NCBI GenBank assembly: GCA_958352885.1
Contig: CATWQI010000007.1
Coordinates: forward strand, 1 to 64,000
Source: an uncultured Duncaniella sp.
GTDB taxonomy: Bacteria; Bacteroidota; Bacteroidia; Bacteroidales; Muribaculaceae
Reading direction: 5' to 3'
Length of the DNA stretch: 64,000 nucleotides
Within the stretch, counting starts at the first letter, position 1; the number at the start of each line of letters is the position of its first letter. Below the pieces are notes generated by a model that did no database searches, was not told the DNA's origin, and was given only the letters and a program-made list of their open reading frames with translations. Of the stretch, positions 33,946 through 42,562 are shown piece by piece. The position numbers and the translations under genes were made by a program.

Positions 33946-33966
33946 GTTGTGCAAATGTTGTGCAAA
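33946..33966 (+). repeat. Arm-site repeats, right end of element 2
   Basis: GTTGTGCAAA occurs twice in tandem (33946-33955 and 33957-33966). It is the same 10-mer as at 23578 beside the element 2 integrase, so both ends of element 2 carry its presumed integrase sites. Confidence 0.6.
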
Positions 33967-33977
33967 AATGGCAAAAG

Positions 33978-34016
33978 AAAATCGCAACTGATTGATATTT
34001 AATCAGTTGCGATTTT
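33978..34016 (-). terminator. Terminator downstream of tRNA-Gln
   Basis: A perfect 16-bp stem, AAAATCGCAACTGATT with AATCAGTTGCGATTTT, lies 7 bases past the tRNA 3' end on the minus strand. Confidence 0.8.
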
Positions 34017-34021
34017 AAAGT

Positions 34022-34042
34022 GTTGCCTTGGAAGGATTCGAA
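34022..34042. repeat. att core copy 3 inside the tRNA gene
   Basis: This is the tRNA 3' half-acceptor and T-arm sequence shared with the cores at 23447 (21 bases) and 304 (14 bases). It marks the chromosome-proximal junction of the array and leaves the tRNA intact. Confidence 0.8.
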
Positions 34043-34093
34043 CCCTCACAGGCGGAACCAGAATCCGACGTGCTACCATTACACCACAAGGCA
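34023..34093 (-). tRNA. tRNA-Gln (anticodon CTG)
   Basis: On the minus strand a 7-bp acceptor stem TGCCTTG/CAAGGCA is followed by a D-arm with GGTGTAATGGTAGCAC. The anticodon arm CGGA-TTCTGGT-TCCG gives anticodon CTG, and the T-arm is GGTTCGAATCC. The 3' CCA is not encoded (ACA follows). The gene is intact despite serving as the integration target. A full promoter lies about 85 bases upstream. Confidence 0.93.
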
Positions 34094-34176
34094 ATTTTTC
34101 AATATTTTATTGTCAATTTCTCAATTCTCTATTGAAGTTTTTTACGCTTCGTAGGTCATTTCCTTTATTGACGGTG

Positions 34177-34208
34177 CAAAGGTAGGAAGTTTTTTCTAAT
34201 CCTCCAAA
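34177..34208 (-). promoter_or_regulatory. Promoter of tRNA-Gln
   Basis: On the minus strand TTTG (34205-34208) and TACCTTTG (34177-34184) are 20 bases apart, the Bacteroidetes consensus. The next gene downstream is the tRNA. Confidence 0.75.
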
Positions 34209-34276
34209 TTTTTATCAAACTTTTTTCATAAAATTTAAATTTGGTGCGCTAACAGCCAGTTCTAACTATAAAAAAT

Positions 34277-34316
34277 GCCCGGACATCATATATATTCGCA
34301 TCCTTGATGTCCGGGC
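34277..34316 (-). terminator. Terminator of the CHB_HEX_C protein gene
   Basis: A perfect 12-bp stem, GCCCGGACATCA with TGATGTCCGGGC, is followed on the minus strand by ATTTTTTAT. It lies downstream of the gene ending at 34349. Confidence 0.85.
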
Positions 34317-34348
34317 CGGGGTTGTTTTATAGATAAAAACTCTTTAGG

Positions 34349-35983
34349 CTATCTGATTACTACTTTTGAAACCTGTGTACCTTTCTTTTTAATGTAGAGA
34401 CCCGGCCGAAGCGGATACATAACACGAGTCCCTTGTATATTATAATACTCTGAAGGCTGATTATCCTCCATGAGCACATTTTCGATGGATGATGTGTTCA
34501 TATTTATGGAAAATTCCTGCACTTCCGATGGAGCATAATATTGTTTGACAGCTACAAACATCACTGTCATCTGACTACCGTTAAAATATAACGGATACTC
34601 ATCCAAATCATATGTAATTCCATTATGTTCCCCTCCTTCATCTTCCGACCCGCCAAATGCACTTAACCCGGGAACCGGGATTACAGGGTCAAGGCCATCA
34701 AGAGTATAATAAATCTTCACATCAGACTCACGTTTAAATATGATGGGCTCATCGATCTCATACCTTTTCTTCTCAGGTAATTCAAAATGCTCCCCCTCAG
34801 TAGTTACAGGCTTGGGGTCTCCTGTAATAGCCAGGGCCATTATTTCAGTCGGCTCATATCCTTCTTTGACAGCTACGAATTTCAAATCTATCGTATCTCC
34901 ATAATATACAATAGGCACGACATCGACATCAAAGGTTGTCCCTTCCCCATCCGATTCACTTAAAATCACAGGATCTGAGCCATCTATTGAATAATAGATT
35001 CTAACATCAGAATCTTTGACAAACTCAACCTGCTCCTTAAATTTATAGCCATCAGACTTTGGCTGGGTAAAATGCTCCGCCCCTGTAATCTTATTTTCAG
35101 GCAATGCAACCTCAAATTTAAACACATTGCTATATCTAAAAAATTCATTTCCGAAATCGTCGTTACCTATATATCTTGGTTCATAAACGCCAAGTACCCA
35201 TAGCACAGACCCTTCGCCACGAGGGATGGATATATCTCTGCCATCATTGGATTCCACCATATATCCCTCTTCAATCAGCTGCGGCAAACCGACCGGACTC
35301 CCATCGTTAAACATATACCTCACTTCAAGGGGAACATCTTTGAAGTACTTATTTGGCTCCCACGACGACGTCAGAATAACCTCGTCTGCAGAGTCATTAG
35401 ATTCATCGATTCTGAAAGCAAACTCGTCCTGACGGTAAAGGACAACTGATGAATACTCCGATTTTTTTGCACACCGGAACCAGTTATCACTTTCATAGTA
35501 CCTCAAGAAATACCTTGGCGAATCCTTAAATTGAATATCTACTGACCCATCGTCATTAATGGTTATGAGATTACTATCAATTTTTGTAGTCACAACATGC
35601 TCATCTCTGAAAAACAGGTCGTAATTTTGCGTTGTGACAAGTGGTTGATCATAGACCTCAGAATATATTTTCCACGGGTACTCATCATCACCCGAATCCC
35701 AAAGGTTAAAACGGGATGAAGCATGCTCCTCTGTCGAGCCCGCAACAATAATGCTACCATCCTCATTACGGGTAACCGGAATTTCAGACAGCCCATACTT
35801 TGATGATTTTGTCTTAGACTTAGATGTTATTACATCATAATCCTTTGCGGCAATGATATACGCACTCTGATAGTCAAGATGACATTTATCCGTCACAGGA
35901 AGATAGGTAACATCGGCATACGATATCGGGACAGACGCTAATGCGACCATGCCAGACAAGAAGGAGCGTAAAAATTTATCCAT
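34349..35983 (-). CDS. Secreted protein with two CHB_HEX_C-like repeats
   Basis: This 544-residue protein has a signal peptide (1-23, ending ISYADV). A beta-rich region (~25-290) is followed by two similar modules (~310-395 and ~398-495). Each has the chitobiase C-terminal-like core RIYYSIDGSDPVI or KIYYTLDGLDPVI and a closing FVAVK-x-x-Y strand. The last ~40 residues (EYYNIQGTRVMYPLRPGLYIKKKG) match a C-terminal module common on exported Bacteroidales proteins and may be a sorting or attachment tail. No catalytic domain is recognised. It is likely a surface or periplasmic protein of unknown binding role. Confidence 0.75.
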   Translation of the reverse strand: MDKFLRSFLSGMVALASVPISYADVTYLPVTDKCHLDYQSAYIIAAKDYDVITSKSKTKSSKYGLSEIPVTRNEDGSIIVAGSTEEHASSRFNLWDSGDDEYPWKIYSEVYDQPLVTTQNYDLFFRDEHVVTTKIDSNLITINDDGSVDIQFKDSPRYFLRYYESDNWFRCAKKSEYSSVVLYRQDEFAFRIDESNDSADEVILTSSWEPNKYFKDVPLEVRYMFNDGSPVGLPQLIEEGYMVESNDGRDISIPRGEGSVLWVLGVYEPRYIGNDDFGNEFFRYSNVFKFEVALPENKITGAEHFTQPKSDGYKFKEQVEFVKDSDVRIYYSIDGSDPVILSESDGEGTTFDVDVVPIVYYGDTIDLKFVAVKEGYEPTEIMALAITGDPKPVTTEGEHFELPEKKRYEIDEPIIFKRESDVKIYYTLDGLDPVIPVPGLSAFGGSEDEGGEHNGITYDLDEYPLYFNGSQMTVMFVAVKQYYAPSEVQEFSINMNTSSIENVLMEDNQPSEYYNIQGTRVMYPLRPGLYIKKKGTQVSKVVIR

Positions 35984-36106
35984 AATAAAGTTGTTTGTGA
36001 TAATTGCGACCTTTACACGAAATCAATACAGGTATAGATCTCATGAATCATGTCAATGGTTTGTAGATATATGGTGATGAAGCATATTCGAGCCAACGTT
36101 ATGATG

Positions 36107-36137
36107 CAAATTTAAAGTAATTTGAAATAATGACAAA
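36107..36137 (-). promoter_or_regulatory. Promoter of the CHB_HEX_C protein gene
   Basis: On the minus strand TTTG (36134-36137) and TAAATTTG (36107-36114) are 19 bases apart, 125 bases before the start at 35983. Confidence 0.6.
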
Positions 36138-36239
36138 ACGCTATGTTAAATTTTTATCTATTTTAACAAAATTCCCTGCCATTTCCAACTAAATGGCAGG
36201 GAACGCCCAATCGCATGTCGACAAATAGTAAACATATCC

Positions 36240-38009
36240 TTATACGGCAAACCCTATTCGGTGGTTAAATCTTATCGGAGTCGGAACCGGAGTCGGAATA
36301 TCTTCCGGCAATATTAAGCTCAAGTCCAAACGAGTCGGAGCCGCGATATCTGCCAAACGAGAGGCCATCGCAGGGAAAATGCCATTTTGTATTACATTCA
36401 TAACGTGCCGTGCATTACCAAATGCCTCATCCCTATTATTATAATCATGCTCAAGCAGACAGTCAAGCTTGATTCGAGCCTCTTCGGATAACTCATATTC
36501 ATTTTTTACAAAAAACCGCTCGGCAATTTCTTTCAGTTCTTCAACTGAATAATCATCAAAATAATATAAATTACTTGATGGTATCCTGGACGCAAGACCG
36601 GGACTAAGCTCAAACATCTTCATCATCGGGGCGGAATATCCTGCAAGTATCAACATCCAATCCCTGCGTGATTCATCCGCAAGCACCGACATCAGAGTCT
36701 CAAGCACGAACCGCCCAGGGTCACGAGGGTCATTCGGCTGATGCAACTGATGAGCCTCGTCAATGAACAGTATGCCACCCCGCGCCTCCTCCAATGCCGC
36801 CAGCGTATTCTCAGATTCTGAATTATAGTATTGCCCGAGTAGATTTGCCCGCTCTCGTACAACTACGTGTCCGCTTGAAAGCACTCCGCTATCTCTTAAC
36901 AACTCTCCCATTATTTTTGCTACGGTCGTCTTACCCGTACCAGGAGAGCCAAGAAACATCGCATGCAACGACGTGCCTACAACAGGAAGCCCAAGCTCTG
37001 CACGGCACTTGTTAAACTTCATGAGCTTAGCATAGCTTTTGACTTTCGACTTCACGTTTTCAAGACCGACCATATTATCAAAATCCGAGGCTATGCTTTT
37101 GCGACGTTCGGCTGCATCTTTTTCAGCCTTATCCTTAGCCCTCTTATCGATTATATTATCGCCATCAGCCACAACATAATCTTTAATACATCCAAGCTCC
37201 TCCTGACTAAAGCGTCCTTCCTCGGCTAAGCCTGCTGAACTGAACACCATCCCAGTAAAAGGATACCCCATACACAATAGCTCCACATAAAATGTCCCAT
37301 CATAAGACTCTCCAAACGAAAGATTCGCAGATACCTCTAACATATCATCCCCCCATTCCTCTATATCGCAGAACCCTTGGGTAGCCCCCCCTCCAGGGTT
37401 AATCATTCTGTACTCAATCTGAGGATAACGATGATTAGAAAATGTCTGATTTTCCAACACGAACACTGATATAAACGGAGCATTACGAGTACCGTATAAT
37501 GCTTTATACGGATCAACCTCCGTCCCGGCTCGAAGACATCCATACTGAGGGCTGAAATATTTTGTAGGCAGTTTTTTAGGATTGAAAAAACGCAGGTCTT
37601 TAGACAGCATCTCCTTTTCACTTCCAGGATGATATATAACCACACGATAATCATGCTCAGGACATATCTGCGACTCTGTCAATGGGACATCACATCTCAC
37701 CTCCTCCCACTCGTCAGAATCCTGCAACCGCACCGAGATTGTTTTACTTGTCACTACATAGCCACCGGTAACATCACATATATTAATATGGAAAGCCTCC
37801 CTTACAGGACGGCTGCTTCCTCCATACATAAGGTTAGACGCTCTAAATGCCACAGCCACATGATTGACATGACGGAACAATATAAAATCATTCCGATTAT
37901 CAAAATGCTCAAATCCAGGGAACTCATGTGCTATTTTACTTGACGAGTCATAGGGACGTATACGTATATTTGAGAGAGAGATAGTCGATTCTTTATATTT
38001 TATTGCCAT
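36240..38009 (-). CDS. CbxX/CfxQ-type AAA ATPase
   Basis: This 589-residue protein has an N-terminal ~290-residue beta-rich region of unknown function. A CbxX/CfxQ-like AAA domain follows (GLENVKSKVKSYAKLMKFN entry helix, Walker A GSPGTGKT near 353-360, Walker B ILFIDEAHQ). The related Rubisco activase CbbX remodels protein complexes; here the partner is unknown. The last residues, FNHRIGFAV, resemble the tail RPRVGFNV of the kinase-AAA protein at 8406. It stands alone, beside the tRNA integration site, and is probably chromosomal. Confidence 0.87.
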   Translation of the reverse strand: MAIKYKESTISLSNIRIRPYDSSSKIAHEFPGFEHFDNRNDFILFRHVNHVAVAFRASNLMYGGSSRPVREAFHINICDVTGGYVVTSKTISVRLQDSDEWEEVRCDVPLTESQICPEHDYRVVIYHPGSEKEMLSKDLRFFNPKKLPTKYFSPQYGCLRAGTEVDPYKALYGTRNAPFISVFVLENQTFSNHRYPQIEYRMINPGGGATQGFCDIEEWGDDMLEVSANLSFGESYDGTFYVELLCMGYPFTGMVFSSAGLAEEGRFSQEELGCIKDYVVADGDNIIDKRAKDKAEKDAAERRKSIASDFDNMVGLENVKSKVKSYAKLMKFNKCRAELGLPVVGTSLHAMFLGSPGTGKTTVAKIMGELLRDSGVLSSGHVVVRERANLLGQYYNSESENTLAALEEARGGILFIDEAHQLHQPNDPRDPGRFVLETLMSVLADESRRDWMLILAGYSAPMMKMFELSPGLASRIPSSNLYYFDDYSVEELKEIAERFFVKNEYELSEEARIKLDCLLEHDYNNRDEAFGNARHVMNVIQNGIFPAMASRLADIAAPTRLDLSLILPEDIPTPVPTPIRFNHRIGFAV

Positions 38010-38385
38010 AATTATTTATCGTTTAAATTGTTTATTTTTATTCACTTAATTCTATTTACAGAAACCGGAGGGAACACAATTATCTAACAAGAGAGCGTGA
38101 GTCAACTTGCGCCCACTTACGCAAGCCGCCAATCCAACATGTCAAAGAACTATCATCCACAGCATGAATCGAAAAGACGCAGTCATGGCTGTGAACGACA
38201 ATAGTGAATGAATTTAATTTGGGAAAAACGCACACACTACCGTCGCAATCGTCGTAACGAACGATTGACCATGGATAATCTGATGTTACAGTAGTGTCTC
38301 ATAAATGTGCGTAATAAACAATTATGGGATTTTCGCTGCAAATATAATGACTAATCAGACAATCTGCAAATTTTTCCATATTAAT
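38010..38385. other. Intergenic region with no gene seen
   Basis: This is a divergent gap between the AAA gene and the C1 peptidase gene. No convincing small gene or RNA is visible. Confidence 0.5.
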
Positions 38386-38416
38386 TTTGTAATATATTCA
38401 GAAAAGGCTAATTTTG
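38386..38416 (+). promoter_or_regulatory. Promoter of the C1 aminopeptidase gene
   Basis: TTTG (38386-38389) and TAATTTTG (38409-38416) are 19 bases apart, about 32 bases before the ATG. Confidence 0.75.
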
Positions 38417-38447
38417 TAGACATCCATTCATTATACATTTCAATAAA

Positions 38448-39857
38448 ATGAGACATACCATATTATTAGCGACAGCGTTAATGCTGGCATCTTGGCCCAA
38501 GACCAACGGTGCCACACCATACACAGAAGATGGCGGGCTCTCCTTAGAACTGATTGAGAAACTGCGCAAATCGTACGAAAACACCCAAACCAACAGAGCT
38601 CTTCATAACGCAATCGCTAACAACGAAATTTCGGCATTAGCTGTAAATTCAGCCAATCAAAACAATTTAGACACACACTTCTCCCACCGTGTGCCAAGTA
38701 AAGGAATTACCAACCAGCGCTCATCCGGCAGATGCTGGCTATTCACCGGATTAAACGTTCTGAGAGCCCAGATGATGACAAAGCACGAGCTGCCGATGTT
38801 AGAACTATCACAGAACTACAATTTCTTCTGGGACCAGCTGGAAAAGTCCAACTTATTTCTACAAGGGATAATCGACACGGCCGACCGACCTTCGGATGAC
38901 AGAACTGTAGACTGGCTTTTCAGCAACGCCCTCTCAGATGGCGGACAATATACCGGCATCGCAGACAACCTCATGAAATACGGAGTAGTGCCAATCGAGG
39001 TGATGGGAGAAACCGCCAGCAGCAAGAGCACATCAAAAATGCGACAGCTGCTGACGTGGCGACTACGCGAGGATGGACTTAAACTTAGGGAACTTGCCGC
39101 TAATGGAGCCAACAAAGAAGAACTCAACAATACGAAACAAAATATGTTAGAGGACATCTATCGTATATTGGCGCTTAATCTTGGCGAACCTCCGACTGAA
39201 TTCTCATGGACACGCAGAGACAAAAACGACAATGCGGTTGAGACAAAGACCTATACTCCGCTCTCATTTTTCAATGAATACGCCGGTAACGACCTTAAGA
39301 ACGATTATGTAATGTTGATGAACGACCCGACCAGGGAGTATTACAAAAACTACGAAATAGAATTTGACCGCCATGTCTACGATGGCAAGAACTGGACATA
39401 TGTCAACCTTCCAATTGACGAAATCAAAGAAATGGCAATAGCCTCTATAAAGGACAGCACTGCCATGTACTTCTCATGTGACGTGGGACAATTCCTGGAT
39501 CGCGAACGCGGGCTTCTCGACCCTGACAATTTTGACTACGATTCGCTTTTTGGCACCAAATTCGGGATGAATAAAGCAGACCGAATACGCACTCATTCCA
39601 GCGCATCATCCCACGCCATGACACTCGTTGCTGTAGACCTTGATGAAAAAGGAACACCTAAAAAATGGATGGTAGAAAACAGCTGGGGAAACGGAGCTAA
39701 CAACGGACACCTCATTATGACAGACAAGTGGTTTGACGAGTACATGTTCCGCATAGTGGTCAATAAGAAATACATCACACCAAAGGTATTAAAGATATTA
39801 GCACAGGAACCGATAGTGCTTCCACCATGGGATCCAATGTTTGCTGAGGAGATGTAA
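38448..39857 (+). CDS. Exported C1-family aminopeptidase (bleomycin hydrolase/PepC-like)
   Basis: This 469-residue protein has an N-terminal signal peptide (1-21). The papain-fold catalytic cysteine is Cys96 in NQRSSGRCWLF. The histidine lies in SSHAMTLVAVD and the asparagine in VENSWGNG near the C-terminus. Family members trim N-terminal residues from peptides. Cytoplasmic PepC lacks a signal, so this exported form likely digests peptides in the periplasm, as in other Bacteroidales. It is monocistronic and closed by a bidirectional terminator. Confidence 0.9.
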   Translation: MRHTILLATALMLASWPKTNGATPYTEDGGLSLELIEKLRKSYENTQTNRALHNAIANNEISALAVNSANQNNLDTHFSHRVPSKGITNQRSSGRCWLFTGLNVLRAQMMTKHELPMLELSQNYNFFWDQLEKSNLFLQGIIDTADRPSDDRTVDWLFSNALSDGGQYTGIADNLMKYGVVPIEVMGETASSKSTSKMRQLLTWRLREDGLKLRELAANGANKEELNNTKQNMLEDIYRILALNLGEPPTEFSWTRRDKNDNAVETKTYTPLSFFNEYAGNDLKNDYVMLMNDPTREYYKNYEIEFDRHVYDGKNWTYVNLPIDEIKEMAIASIKDSTAMYFSCDVGQFLDRERGLLDPDNFDYDSLFGTKFGMNKADRIRTHSSASSHAMTLVAVDLDEKGTPKKWMVENSWGNGANNGHLIMTDKWFDEYMFRIVVNKKYITPKVLKILAQEPIVLPPWDPMFAEEM

Positions 39858-39880
39858 TCCACCTTAAACGAATATGCAAA

Positions 39881-39914
39881 AAACAGGTAGCCGCCAATTG
39901 GCAGCTACCTGTTT
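39881..39914. terminator. Bidirectional terminator between convergent genes
   Basis: AAACAGGTAGC pairs with GCTACCTGTTT, with A and T runs on either side. It lies between the C1 peptidase and YitT genes. Confidence 0.85.
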
Positions 39915-39918
39915 TTTG

Positions 39919-40872
39919 TCACTCTATTATCTTGCGTCTCTTTTTAAGCTTAAGAGTGTCAAACCCGTTACCATACACGCTACGTACAAACGAATTTGTT
40001 ATATAAGCTCCGGGGTCCTCCTCCTTTACTATCTTATATATATAATAGGTGTCAGCCTCCCTACACCACACCAGCATAAGCTGTCTGCCTGTTTTTGTCC
40101 AAAAGCCTTCACAGTCCCAATTAGTCACACCCCTGCCGGTTTCATGAGTAATACGATCAGCTATTTTCTCCCACTTGTCCGACAAGATTATGAATTGCAC
40201 CGTTTGCCTCCCTTCATTCAAGAACTTATCAGTTATATAGGAATAGAGAAATATAGCAATCCATCCATATATTATAGTTTGAGTCCGGAGCTGCACTCGA
40301 CTCTCCATATCTCCATCAAACGGCAAAAAGAACGACAATGCCACAATAGTCATGTCAACAATCATCATAACACGTCCCACGCTCACATCACTGACTGTAG
40401 ACATAATAGCAGCGACGATATCAGTTCCCCCAGCAGTACCATGATGGCTATAATATATGCCAATTCCTACGCCAAGGAGAATCGCACCCATAAGCACACT
40501 CATTGTCGTGTCCGCGACCAACGGCGGATGAGATGTGAAGTAGCCCTCGATACAGCCTATCATAAGAGAAAGCACCGTCATACCGAATACCGTACGAAGC
40601 ACAAAACCTTTGCCGAGATATTTATATCCACAAACCAGGAGCAACACATTTGTCCCATACATTGCCACTGCAACCGGAATCAAACCCGAGGTTGCATAGA
40701 ACACCAAAGTGCCGAAACCGGCCATACCCCCGATTACTATATGGTGAGGCAATATAAATACACAGAAACCTATGGCATACACCGCCATCCCAAGCACAAT
40801 AGCAAGCAAATTTTCCACATCTGACTTCCATTGCGCACGCTGTCCAAACTTAGATGATGATACTGTTGTCAT
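39919..40872 (-). CDS. YitT-family membrane protein
   Basis: This 317-residue protein has five to six hydrophobic helices in the first two thirds (for example AIGFCVFILPHHIVIGGMAGFGTL). A cytoplasmic DUF2179-type C-terminal domain (~235-310, KWEKIADRITHETGRGVTNWDCEGFWTKTGRQLMLVWC) follows. The family is widespread and its transported substrate is not established. A -7 box lies 21 bases upstream of the ATG. Confidence 0.9.
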   Translation of the reverse strand: MTTVSSSKFGQRAQWKSDVENLLAIVLGMAVYAIGFCVFILPHHIVIGGMAGFGTLVFYATSGLIPVAVAMYGTNVLLLVCGYKYLGKGFVLRTVFGMTVLSLMIGCIEGYFTSHPPLVADTTMSVLMGAILLGVGIGIYYSHHGTAGGTDIVAAIMSTVSDVSVGRVMMIVDMTIVALSFFLPFDGDMESRVQLRTQTIIYGWIAIFLYSYITDKFLNEGRQTVQFIILSDKWEKIADRITHETGRGVTNWDCEGFWTKTGRQLMLVWCREADTYYIYKIVKEEDPGAYITNSFVRSVYGNGFDTLKLKKRRKIIE

Positions 40873-40892
40873 TTTTCATGATTTGATTGCGA

Positions 40893-40900
40893 CAAATTTA
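40893..40900 (-). promoter_or_regulatory. -7 box of the YitT gene
   Basis: TAAATTTG on the minus strand lies 20 bases before the start. No clear -33 element is seen. Confidence 0.45.
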
Positions 40901-40941
40901 ATGAAAATTTCCCAACACAATGAAACTGCCGTCTAAACTTT

Positions 40942-41835
40942 TTACAGATTATTTTTAACTGCTTCCCTGTGCATGATATAAATCACGACAGTCGTTAGAA
41001 CCACAGAGAATATTATCCACCAGAGAGAATCAGGCTGAATATTGCTATTGGTATCAGCAACGCTACCACCGGACATTTCAGTCACACGACCACGCCACAT
41101 CGCATAAACCACAATACCGTTGTTAACCATATGTATTATAACGGGGATCCATACTGAGCGCGTCCACCACAATAGGTATCCAAAATAAGCGCCCAAAAGC
41201 AACCTGGGGAAGAATCCATAAAACTGCATATGAAATGCACTGAATATGAACGCCGTCAACCATATAGCGGCATGAGGGCTCAATGGACCGCTCGCCAGGA
41301 GTCTCTGCATAGCGCCCCTAAAAAAAAGCTCCTCACTGAAGGCTGCCAATACCGACACTATCAGCATGCTTACCACAAGATCCCCAATTGAAACGCCACC
41401 CAATAGAATTTTAACCGAGCCTTGCGCAGACTCTTCATTTCTCTTCAGCCACAACTCGAGGTCAGATAATGAATCCGGCAACGTTATGCTCTCATTCCAT
41501 GCGACCAAAGCGTTCATAAGCGGAATGGAAAACAATATGGTCAGCATCGCCAATATCAGCATCCTGGCACCGCCCCACCTGTCCACAGCCAATAATGAAG
41601 CCGGAGGGTCTGCCACCTTCATGGCAATAAAAACCGAAGGCAACACAAACACTACCACATCCTGAACCACAGTTGCAATTCTAAGCGTTAGAGTCGTCAT
41701 GCCCCCATGCGTAACCGCTCCAACGCATATCGCACCGGCAAGCAAACACAAAAAAGATATTAGAAAAAAAAGCAGTAGCCGCAATGGATATGTATACCCA
41801 AGCCTGACATCAGAGAACAACGCAAATTTATTCAT
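40942..41835 (-). CDS. CPBP-family intramembrane metalloprotease
   Basis: This 297-residue protein has about seven membrane helices. The family's catalytic EExxxR is seen as EELFFRGAMQ, with later histidines in FSAFHMQFYG and VIIHMVNNG. CPBP/Abi proteases include prenyl-protein processing enzymes and bacterial immunity proteins; the substrate here is unknown. It overlaps the upstream trmN6 stop by 4 bases, so the two are co-translated. Confidence 0.9.
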   Translation of the reverse strand: MNKFALFSDVRLGYTYPLRLLLFFLISFLCLLAGAICVGAVTHGGMTTLTLRIATVVQDVVVFVLPSVFIAMKVADPPASLLAVDRWGGARMLILAMLTILFSIPLMNALVAWNESITLPDSLSDLELWLKRNEESAQGSVKILLGGVSIGDLVVSMLIVSVLAAFSEELFFRGAMQRLLASGPLSPHAAIWLTAFIFSAFHMQFYGFFPRLLLGAYFGYLLWWTRSVWIPVIIHMVNNGIVVYAMWRGRVTEMSGGSVADTNSNIQPDSLWWIIFSVVLTTVVIYIMHREAVKNNL

Positions 41836-42548
41836 TTGTCAAGATAAAATTCTGTGGTAAGATTAATATATTCATCTGTAAGTTCATTTTTACTGTCACG
41901 GATACAAAGATACGAAAATTCAGGAGATATATAATTCTTCCCCTCCTTTACAACTTGCCACAATGTGCGAAACGGCGCCCTTCCATCCCTGGAACTCACC
42001 GAAAGTTTACGCCACACACGCAGTCTGTTTAATGCGAGCTCAAACTCAATCTCATCATCACGTTCCGCAGGCGCAATGAAAGCAAGCGAGTCACACTCGA
42101 GCTTTAGCCTTTGTGCAGAGAACCCAATAAGTTCCTTAACGCCAAATTCACATCCATGCCGAGCAAGCGACCTGGCAGAATCAGGTGAATGCAACCGCTC
42201 TGTGAAAAACGGAGGATTTGAGACAATCAGAAGAGGGGATTCAAACTGCGATTCAAACTCTGCGATATCACAATTCACCACAGCCACCCTATCATGCCAT
42301 GGCGAACGCAAAATGTTATCGGCGGCATCAGCACACGCATTGGAATCAATTTCAACACCTGTTACCGATGCCCCTTCCGCACGCTGCGCTATCATTAACG
42401 CTATGAGCCCCGAGCCACATCCAACATCAAGCACGTTACTAATACCTGACACATCAGCCCATGCGCCCAACAACACGCCGTCTGTACCCACTTTCATGGC
42501 GCATCGCGAATCATCTATTGCAAATTGTTTAAATCGGAATTGTCCCAT
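41832..42548 (-). CDS. trmN6: tRNA1(Val) (adenine(37)-N6)-methyltransferase
   Basis: This 238-residue Rossmann methyltransferase has SAM motif VLDVGCGSGLIALMIAQR and catalytic NPPF (SNPPFFTERLHSPD), matching TrmN6/YfiC. It methylates A37 of tRNA-Val in the cytoplasm. The N-terminal FRFKQFAIDDSRCAMKVGTDGVLLGAW is characteristic. It follows the PCMD gene by 14 bases and overlaps the CPBP gene. Confidence 0.92.
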   Translation of the reverse strand: MGQFRFKQFAIDDSRCAMKVGTDGVLLGAWADVSGISNVLDVGCGSGLIALMIAQRAEGASVTGVEIDSNACADAADNILRSPWHDRVAVVNCDIAEFESQFESPLLIVSNPPFFTERLHSPDSARSLARHGCEFGVKELIGFSAQRLKLECDSLAFIAPAERDDEIEFELALNRLRVWRKLSVSSRDGRAPFRTLWQVVKEGKNYISPEFSYLCIRDSKNELTDEYINLTTEFYLDK

Positions 42549-42562
42549 TTTCTTTCAAATTA

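Noticed and set aside
39874..40824. 316-residue plus-strand frame
   Set aside because: It is the antisense of the YitT gene, with His/Thr/Ser-rich low-complexity content and no recognisable domain.
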